Origin: Ochotona curzoniae
Taxonomy: Eukaryota; Chordata; Mammalia; Lagomorpha; Ochotonidae
DNA: 64,000 nucleotides
Reading direction: 5' to 3'
Assembly: GCF_017591425.1 (NCBI RefSeq)
Contig: NW_024466599.1
Coordinates: 70,350,501-70,414,500, forward strand
Shown: positions 56,931 through 64,000 of the stretch, in pieces
Numbering within the stretch: the first letter of the stretch is position 1
How the letters are laid out: each line of letters opens with the position of its first letter
The notes under the pieces: generated by a model
What the model was told of the DNA's origin: nothing
What the model saw: the letters and a program-made list of their open reading frames with translations, nothing else
The model's database searches: none
Position numbers and translations under genes: made by a program

Positions 56931-57480
56931 GTGGGCTACTGTTATAATACTATTCTAATTCAACTTGTTTCTTCAGTTATCTTCAGACAATTCATTGATT
57001 GTATATACAAATGTAACTGATTTTTATCAGCCTTATATCTATCCTGAAACTTTGCTGAACATCATAGCTATAGCAGTGTGCATGTGGGTCTGTTTCTTTA
57101 GGGTTTTCTATATGGATCATGATGTCATCTGTTGAGTTAATGATAGTTTTACTTCTTCCCTGCTGAGTTGTTTGCCTTTAGTTTTTTTCTTTATCTTACC
57201 TAATTTCCCTGGCTAGTATTTCCAGGACAATGCTGATTAGAAGAGGTGAGGACAGACACCCAGGTCTGGTTCTTGATTTTATAAGGAGAGCACTTACTCT
57301 TTTACTATTAAGTATGTTAACAGTGGATTTTCCAGATATCCTTTACACATGGAGGAAGTTGGTCTTTATTCCTGGTTATTGAGTGGTTTTTTTATGTTTA
57401 AGTTATGGCAGCTTTTGTCTAACTTCTGAGCTTTGTCACTTATATTACAGTCCTGGTGTATATATTAATTTCAACATGAC

Positions 57481-57600
57481 AGGGACCCTCAAAAAGTTCA
57501 TGGGAAATGTATATCATATGCAAATTATGTGGACTTCAAAATATTTGTTTATTCCCAAAAACTTTTCAATTCCACTTCCCATGAACTTTCTAAGGTCCCT
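57481..57600. mobile_element. Mariner-like short element with intact terminal repeats
   Basis: Left terminal 'agggaccctcaaaaagttca' and right terminal 'tgaactttctaaggtccct' are inverted repeats of about 25 bp with two or three differences. The whole element is 120 bp with no coding capacity. Confidence 0.75.
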
Positions 57601-57604
57601 TCAT

Positions 57605-58155
57605 ACAAAAGCTAATTTCTCAAACTTCTCATGGAACAATAAGAAGACAATCAATATGTTAATAGCATCATATTTTCTGGGAATTTTCATAAACAAAAAG
57701 CCCTGGAAAAGTGACCACACAGTTATGATTGATTTTCATTTTACCAGCGAAGACACTAAAGCCAGAAATGTGTTCAAGGATACAACATGGGCAAATAAAT
57801 GAAGGGACCTGGGCCATTGCCCAGGTCTTCTCATCGCTGCCAGTTTACTACACTCAATCACCCAAAGAACATTTCTTTTTACTAGACTGAAGAAGCTTGT
57901 GCTCAGATGTTGCTCTAGTAGCAAGTCCCTCCTTACCTGTTCTATCTTACATTACACTTCTGAAGAGGCTAATTTTCAAAAGGCATTCATTACGCCAGTA
58001 TGTGAAAGACTGCAATGAGCAGAACCAAAAAGAAAAAGGTCAGAATTAGCATCTTAGAAGTAGGTCCAAAGTCCCTGCTGAGCCCTTAAGGCACACCCTG
58101 GCAGAGCAGTAGCCTCTGTTGCTGCAGTAGAACAAGGAAATGCCAACGACCCTGC
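57605..58155. other. Unassigned sequence, no gene seen
   Basis: The plus frame 57383-57802 (139 codons) spans the L1 edge, the mariner-like element and this sequence, so it is chance. Confidence 0.4.
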
Positions 58156-58159
58156 AAAG

Positions 58160-58310
58160 ATCTTCTGTGGTAGAGCATCTCAAACTGTGCCTGGTACTCT
58201 TTAAAACCTTGATCTGCAATGCTGGGTCTCCAGAGCACCAGCTTGAAAGCAGTAAGTCTTACCAGGCTCCACTTTGAGTACAACAGCCAAGGTCTCTGCA
58301 GGTGTCTGAT
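58160..58310 (-). mobile_element. MER5A-like hAT remnant
   Basis: In minus sense, 'gtactcaaagtggagcctgg', 'gcattgcagatcaagg' and 'cacagtttgagatgctc' resemble the layout of MER5-type elements. Eroded; tentative. Confidence 0.4.
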
Positions 58311-58319
58311 CATTCTGAC

Positions 58320-61055
58320 TGGTGACTAGCTTAGTGGATGAGTATGTAGCTCCATGCCAACATCTGTGTGCATGGAGAATTCAGCAACAAGATTTCTGAG
58401 GCTAACAGGTATGTTCTAGAAACCCACCACACACTCAGACCATTTCAAATTGATGGTATTTAGACATCCAGACGTAGGAAAGACACAAAATGGTTTTTTT
58501 GGACATGCATGTGTACAAGTGCTGTTTCCTTAGGTTCAAGTATTTCCCAAATTTTAAAAATCCAGAAAGTCTGTTACGTCTAGATGTTTTAGAGAAGTTC
58601 CTGGAGTTTCCAGAGTTTCACGGGGAACAAAGACAGTGGATAGTCCTGGAGCCCAGGCTTGTCTATCCCTTTCTTGGTTTCTCTTTTGCACAGGTTGGTA
58701 GTGGATTAAGTCCACGACTCACCGAAGAAAAAATAGGTAAGGAGCAGAGTGCTAAACTAGAAAATGTCCCTATCTACCCTACTTCTAAACAGCAACAAAG
58801 CTTTTGCTTAACTCCACAGTCTGATGATTACTCTGTTCTGTGTATTCCTTACTTCTCAATTTCTTTAAATCTCTACTTCCAAACTTGGGGGTCTGGAATC
58901 CCTGCAATTGCAGGTCCCAGCCATACAGACTCTTTAGGGGCTGTTGCATGCCACTGCTTCTGAAACCTGCTGATCCAAGTGTACTGTGCCTTGGCAGTGT
59001 CCAGGAATGCCAGGCAGACAGTGTCAAGGGGCATGGTACCAAGGACATTTCTTTAGTGCCAACAGCAGCCCTGCAGAGTTGAGGAACTCCCCTCATCTCA
59101 GCCTGTGTCACTGTAGCCTGTGTTTTTAGGCACCCTAGCTCTATTGATGAAAAAAATCCACATGTGAGCAAAGGTTCCATGACAAAAAGGACTCTCGAGC
59201 TACACGTATGGTTAAGACAAGCCTGGCTACAAAGTAAGTTTTTCTGGAAATCAAGCAATGCTGTTGCTCCAGTCATCTTAGTGAATCATGTAACCCATCT
59301 GAATGGCCAAAAGGCCACCCTGATGCTAAGCCATTCCATTCTCTCTCTGGTTGAATGGAAGAGGGCACCCTGGAAGGGGAAGGTGTGCCAAGTGGGCATC
59401 ACAAGCCTGACTTCAACAGGACACCATCACTCCCTTCTGAACACCTACCACGTGCTAAGAGCAGATGCCGAACTTCCTCAAGTACTGCCAACATCTGTGC
59501 TTACCTCCGGCTTAAAAACAAAACAAAACGCTTTCTTTTTAGGTGCATGAAGTATGTAGCATCCCTTAAAATAGATGGCTCAGGGACATTACTGGATTCC
59601 TGGGCATGAGTCACTTCCATTTTGGTAGTAACAGCCCATCCAACCCCTGCAGGCTCCACATCTGACCTGCACAGGTGGGCTTACAAAGGGCCAGTGGTAC
59701 AGCACAGAAGGCAAAGGACGGGCACAGAGCCTCAAAGTCACTGCCCCCCAGGAACCAGGAATAAGCCTGGAGTAAATGGTGCCATGAAGGGAAGTGGGCT
59801 ACCCAGCAACACTGTGCGTGAGTGAATCGTATCAGTATATATTATACACTAGGCTGATACTGGAAGAGCACCAGTTGCTGTGTAAGGTTAAGAACTTTTG
59901 GGTTATAATTTCTTACACTACCAGCAGGGTGGTGTAGGAGCCAGTGCTATGTGTCATTGCCAATATGAAAACACTTTTCTTCTGATGAACAATGTGCATT
60001 TCAATTCTCTCAGCTAACTTTTCCCTTCAGCATCTTAATAGTATACTGTAGACAATTCTATTGCCTGAAAATTTATTCTAGACACTTTAACTTCCAGGTT
60101 ACATGTGTCATGAGTATATTCTAAGCTATTAGAGCCTAAAAATTAATAACCTGAGAAGGAGGCTGGGTGAGTACTAGTTTTCCTCTTTGCAACTGCATCC
60201 CAGCCACTTTCTTTCATGTGTTTCCTTATTCCCAAACTCAGTAATGATGCACTGAGGGAATCCTAGCTGTAGTTTCACACATCATCTGGCATCCTGTTGA
60301 GGGCCTGCCTGCAGCCCTGACTGGTCTGTCTGTCCTTAATGAAACCCCAGCAAGTTCTGATCTACATGACCTCTCTAATAGAAAGTGTGTTAAATAGAGA
60401 CTGCAAGTTACTGTTTTGGAGTCTATGAGATGTGAAATTATTTATCACCACTTTAGTGCCGCACTCACATTAGGGCAGCCATATCTAAGTGCAAAATAGT
60501 AGCACAGAGGTGCCCTTTATAATGGCAGTGACAATTCAAAAACTATATCCAAATCTCCAAAAATTACTGGTAAAGGTCACAACTGCTAAAAGATGGAAAG
60601 ATCAACTTTGAAAGCATAAAACGTTTGCCCTCCCGATCCCTCTTCTCTTTTTACAACAGAATCTCATGAGAAATTCTACAAGGACAATTAAAGAGGGACA
60701 TTTTGATTTCCCTCCAGGTTCAGGGGAGGTATTTAAAAGTTGTGCAGGGTAGTGGAGATGAAAGGCTCTCCTGCCGCCTCGCCCTCCCTGGATCACATGG
60801 AGTGGCTCAGAACTCCTCTGAAAGCTCCCAACGCTTGGCAGACTCGGCAGAGTCTGGGAGCTTGGCAATGTGAGTTAATCACACGACCAGTGGGTGACAC
60901 GGACACTGCATCTGGCAAGCCAGACAGGTCACCCCTCTGCCTGCCGCATCCACAGCTTCGTTTTTCTGGGGATTGTGGTGACTGGGATCAACCACAGTGT
61001 GAAAATATTTAATTTTACAGAACAAGTCATACATTTTAAACGACAGGCTACAATA
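58320..61055. other. Unassigned, apparently single-copy sequence
   Basis: About 2.7 kb, the longest stretch here without an assigned repeat. Frames up to 163 codons occur (minus 58785-59276; plus 58490-58963, 157 codons; plus 59164-59550, 128 codons), but they overlap each other on both strands, begin and end without splice context and show no known domain. Confidence 0.4.
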
Positions 61056-61060
61056 TACAT

Positions 61061-61275
61061 GAGTACATCAAAAAGGTTCTGGAAAATGAAATCAAAAGGA
61101 CAAAAGTTTCTTGGTACCAAAGAAACCTTGAAATCCTTGATATTCTTTCATAATATATATTTTTTCTTCTAGAAGATTTTTTTAGAGACTCCTCATATGC
61201 ATGGATTTCAGGAGTTTGCACTAAAATAAATGTACCCTGAATTCGCTTTTTCTATGAAAATTTTAGAGAACCCTT
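61061..61275. mobile_element. Mariner-like element, longer copy
   Basis: Left 'gagtacatcaaaaaggttct', 'aatcaaaaggacaaaagttt', 'cttggtaccaaag'; right 'cactaaaataaatgtacc' and 'gaaaattttagagaaccctt'. About 215 bp, the longest of the family here. Confidence 0.65.
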
Positions 61276-61289
61276 ACATTGTAACTCTT

Positions 61290-62515
61290 CTATTCCATTT
61301 AGTCGTGCTTGGTACATAGTGCATGCTAGCTAATTTGTGAATCCTACTTCATTACAGATATGCACGTGTAGGAAAAAATAGTATATAAATGGGTTTAGCA
61401 CTATTTTTGTGTTTTAGGCACCCATGGGACATCTTATAACATCTTGCCTGTGGAGGGGAGGACGCACCAGCTGTGTGTCCTGTCCTTAGTGTTAGAGGTG
61501 GCTTTGCAGTGATTTGCAGCAATACAGTCACACAGTGAAGGAAGAAATATTTTCTGTCCAGATATATTGTTTATCTTCAAAATGACAACTTTTTTTAAAA
61601 ATCAAGATTTTTTTTCACATTCCGGATCGCCTAACGTAAACTGCTAATGTAATGGAGCACAAGGTGAAAGCCTCCGGCAGGCAAGCAAGTGTCTCTGACC
61701 ACTGGGACGCTGCCCACAAGTCCAGGGCAGGGAGGCCAGAGCGAAGGAGAGATACAGCAGAGCATTTGTGGCTTTCTGTCGCTGTGCTGTAAAGTCAGAT
61801 GGAAAGGAAATAAATGGTAGCTTCAAATGAATCCTTTTATGCCAACGTGCTGTAAAATACTTAAAGGATTTGGGTTGGATTTAGTGACAGGCTCAATGTA
61901 CCATGGAGTATGGTCGAACTTGAGCTCCAATGGCTGGATTCCCACCAGGCCATCTGTTCCTGACACTTGGTCTCATTAGTACGACTATTTTTATTGATAC
62001 ACATAGGAATGCTTCTCATAGCATCTTAGCTAAGCATTATTTATTGTATCTATATATACAACAATATTAACACAGTCAAGCACCAGGATTGGCACTTGAG
62101 GGCATCATTAAAATCAGCCAGTGTTCAGTGAGAGATTTAATGATGGATTTAATAGTATTAAATGGGAAAAAATGCCCTTGGCCTTTACATTCTCATTTAA
62201 AAACATATAAAAGAGCAGTAATTCAGGCCGTTATACTCCTCTCAAAGATCTTGGTCTAAATCACAGATGGCAATGGGAGGCCACACTGCGTGCCGACTCA
62301 CACCCCACACTCCGAGGGAATCCAGAAGTGCCTTGTTGAGTCCAAATTAGCTAACTGCTCGCAAACTCCATTCTTTAAATCAGAGGACATCGAGGTCCAG
62401 GCTGGAAAACAAATAGAAATGACCACCTAGGTGTTCTGCGGTTGCTGTGTTACCTGGGGAACTGTCCCCCTGGTTTCCATACCCTTCCATGGTCCCAGAA
62501 TGCATGCGCATGAGC
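61290..62515. other. Unassigned, apparently single-copy sequence
   Basis: No repeat recognised. 62090-62240 is AT-rich with several TAAT/ATTA cores ('gagatttaatgatggattta', 'atagtattaaatggg'). Confidence 0.4.
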
Positions 62516-62516
62516 A

Positions 62517-62540
62517 CACACGTGCACACACACACACATG
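62517..62540. repeat. Short (CA)n repeat
   Basis: 'cacacgtgcacacacacaca' and a few further bases. Confidence 0.8.
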
Positions 62541-62719
62541 GTGTGGACTACTGTTCTTTGCTTTCAGAAAGATCTCAGGGTTTGGCCACAAGCTTTCCCC
62601 GCTAGTTCCTGCTCACTGCCCAGCCCTGCCGCATAGGTTATCAGCTTCTGCATTCAGAAATAGATCTTTTAGCTACAGAATTCAGTCCCCTATGATATAT
62701 GAAATGTACTCAGAATGTG

Positions 62720-62830
62720 CAGGGAAAATGCGCAGTACTATGGATGGATTTCAAAAATTTTTTCTTTACATCAAAATAAGCTTATCTTCTGATTTCATTT
62801 TCTGTGAGCTTTTTTGAAGTTCCCTCCTGG
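62720..62830. mobile_element. Mariner-like element, right half
   Basis: 'acatcaaaataagcttatct', 'tgatttcattttctgtgagc', 'ttttttgaagttccctcc'. The last part is the terminal motif in reverse; the left half is not clear. Confidence 0.6.
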
Positions 62831-62936
62831 AGAGAGTTCTGAGCAGACTGCTGACCAGAAAAAAATCTAAATTTTGTTGTATAAAGGCATTAGCCTGGGT
62901 TCCAAATCTGAATGAAGATAGTTTGAGCAGAGAACA

Positions 62937-63000
62937 ACAAACAAACAAACAAACAAAAAAACAAGAACAAGCCAAAAACCAAAAACAACAACAAAAACAA
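62937..63000 (+). repeat. A/C-rich low-complexity tract
   Basis: (AAAC)n and (AAC)n-like run: 'caacaaacaaacaaacaaac' and onward to 'aacaacaacaaaaacaag'. Confidence 0.85.
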
Positions 63001-63001
63001 G

Positions 63002-63203
63002 ATAAAACCCCTTTGCAGTTCAGTCAACAGCCCAGCTTGGAGTCTGCTCAGTTAAGTGCCAGTCCTGTGTCCTGAATGGCCCTTGCAATGGCCTTCCTTC
63101 CTCTGAAGACCTCCTAGAGTTGTTACAATACTTCTTACCCTGAGCTAAAAGACATGAAATTAGGTGACATGGTTGCAAAGCTTCACACAGTGTGATAGTC
63201 AAC
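63002..63203. other. Short unassigned interval
   Basis: No gene or repeat recognised. Confidence 0.4.
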
Positions 63204-63206
63204 ATT

Positions 63207-63475
63207 TTTTTTTTTAAATACTGAATTCATGACACTGGCAGAGGCAGAGATTGTCACATGCACTGGCTTACTCTCCACCAGAGGTGGGTCACACTAATGC
63301 CCACAGCAGGAACTTCAGCTGGGTCTGCCACAAGAATGGTGGGAATTCCACTACCAGAGCCATTCTCCCATCAGATGCTGGCATCGGAAGCCAAGGTATA
63401 ACCCAAACCCAGAGACTCTGATGTGGGATGGGGCAACCCAAGCAGCATCTTAAATTCTGGGCCAAGTGCTCACCT
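63207..63475 (-). mobile_element. C-type SINE, old
   Basis: Tail complement 'tttttttttttaaatactg', 'ggcagaggcagagattgtc', 'cagctgggtctgccacaag', 'agatgctggcatcggaagcc', 'gatgtgggatggggcaacc' and head complement 'gggccaagtgctcacctc'. Confidence 0.75.
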
Positions 63476-63479
63476 CAGC

Positions 63480-64000
63480 CTTCATGATTTTAATGAGAAA
63501 CTGTTGAGCAGCCAATCAACAGCACCAGAATGAGCCATGGCACGAGAGACACTCACAGTAATGCCCCACAAGGATTTGCTTTCCACTGGGAAGCTACAGT
63601 GCCCAGTCCTCTCCACCCTTTTAAAGTCTTGTCAGGAAAAAGAAACATCAGTGGCAGAAGCACAAGCTCTGCAAATTAAAAGATAGCTGCAAAGTGATCT
63701 TCTTTGCATGTTAAAGCAAACTACGGAATCATCCAACTAATTGCAACAGTGAAAGGAATGTAGACCCACTCCAAATTATACAGGCATGGACCCTGGTGAT
63801 GATACCTAAAATTAGATGGCTGATGGCAGACCCTGCAAAAAATAAGTGCAAACTGATTGCTCATCAGAAAATACATACACTGCCATGCGAAAATCTCTTG
63901 CGTGTGATAAATTCACCCCATCAAAATGACTACCCAAGCATTTAACAACCTGCCTTAGAAAATACTGCAAGCTAATGCTTCTTGTCCAAAACTGTGTACA
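63480..64000. other. Unassigned, apparently single-copy sequence to the window end
   Basis: No repeat or coding pattern recognised. Confidence 0.4.

Larger units (their letters stand above)
55735..57470 (-). mobile_element. Ancient L1 ORF2 segment with two SINE insertions
   Basis: Plus-strand text is the L1 ORF2 complement: 'tcattcttttggatgtggac', 'gtcccaccatcatctgctga', 'aatttttatagggattacgt', then after SINEs 'caaatgtaactgatttttat', 'agggttttctatatggatca' and 'aagaggtgaggacagacac'. SINEs at 56212-56545 and 56622-56930 interrupt it. Confidence 0.75.

Noticed and set aside
57383..57802. Plus-strand frame of 139 codons
   Set aside because: It crosses an L1 edge, a mariner-like element and unique DNA, so it is not one gene.
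58490..59276. Frames of 157 codons (plus) and 163 codons (minus) that overlap
   Set aside because: They occupy the same DNA on opposite strands, neither has family motifs, and both end at ordinary chance stops.
62937..63150. A/C-rich tract considered as a third copy of the LTR-like family at 50 and 53 kb
   Set aside because: None of the other landmarks (C run, 'cagttcaaa', AATAAA) follow at the expected spacing.

Overview
The window is non-coding, repeat-rich mammalian DNA, almost certainly from a lagomorph and more likely a pika (Ochotona) than a rabbit. The evidence is a dense population of C-type tRNA-derived SINEs on both strands. Seen from the minus strand they open with an A/T-rich tail and a 'tttgaaaggcag' block. 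Seen from the plus strand they carry 'cccatccagctccctgc', 'gggaaagcag' and 'tttcaaataaataaat'. The younger copies have a head of the 'cccggcatgatagc' kind rather than the rabbit-like 'gctgtggc' head. I found no protein-coding exon, rRNA, functional tRNA gene, CRISPR array or CpG-island promoter that I can defend. The longest open frames (up to 166 codons) sit in repeats or unassigned DNA and do not look like real genes. The window reads as an intergenic interval or a very long intron.

Layout. 1-85: tail of a young L1. 765-4135: an ancient L1 in minus orientation, broken by a young L1 3' end and by a SINE nested inside another SINE. 4.1-12.9 kb: mostly unassigned DNA with two SINEs and two mariner-like elements. 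12.9-14.7 kb: five SINEs in a row. 14.3-17.9 kb: a second minus-strand ancient L1 carrying a SINE and a solo LTR. 18-22.5 kb: a mariner-like element, a fold-back SINE, more SINEs, a short hairpin and an old L1 3' end. 24.1-27 kb: a retroviral-type LTR, a coding-like fragment on the minus strand and one arm of an exact 43-bp inverted repeat. 28.5-31 kb: old L1 3' ends. 31.8-32.3 kb: a second LTR of the family seen at 16 kb. 33.7-35.1 kb: ancient MIR/L2 remnants. 35.5-49.2 kb: four Tigger-like DNA transposon remnants among many SINEs. 49.7-53.5 kb: two related LTR-like segments. 54.1-54.5 kb: a MaLR-type LTR. 55.5-57.5 kb: L1 segments carrying two SINEs, one of them young. 57.5-64 kb: mostly single-copy sequence with three mariner-like elements, a MER5-like remnant and one SINE.

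No genes act together here. What can be read is insertion history: ancient MIR/L2 and Tigger elements, then old L1, MaLR and mariner-like elements, then successive waves of lagomorph SINEs and a few truncated young L1 copies. All family names come from recalled consensus patterns, not a database search, and boundaries are usually good to about 10-30 bases. The stretches most worth checking are the coding-like minus-strand fragment near 25.1 kb, the exact 43-bp inverted repeat at 24.85/26.77 kb, the fold-back SINE at 18.8-19.4 kb, and the pair of related LTR-like segments at 50 and 53 kb with an unidentified open frame between them.
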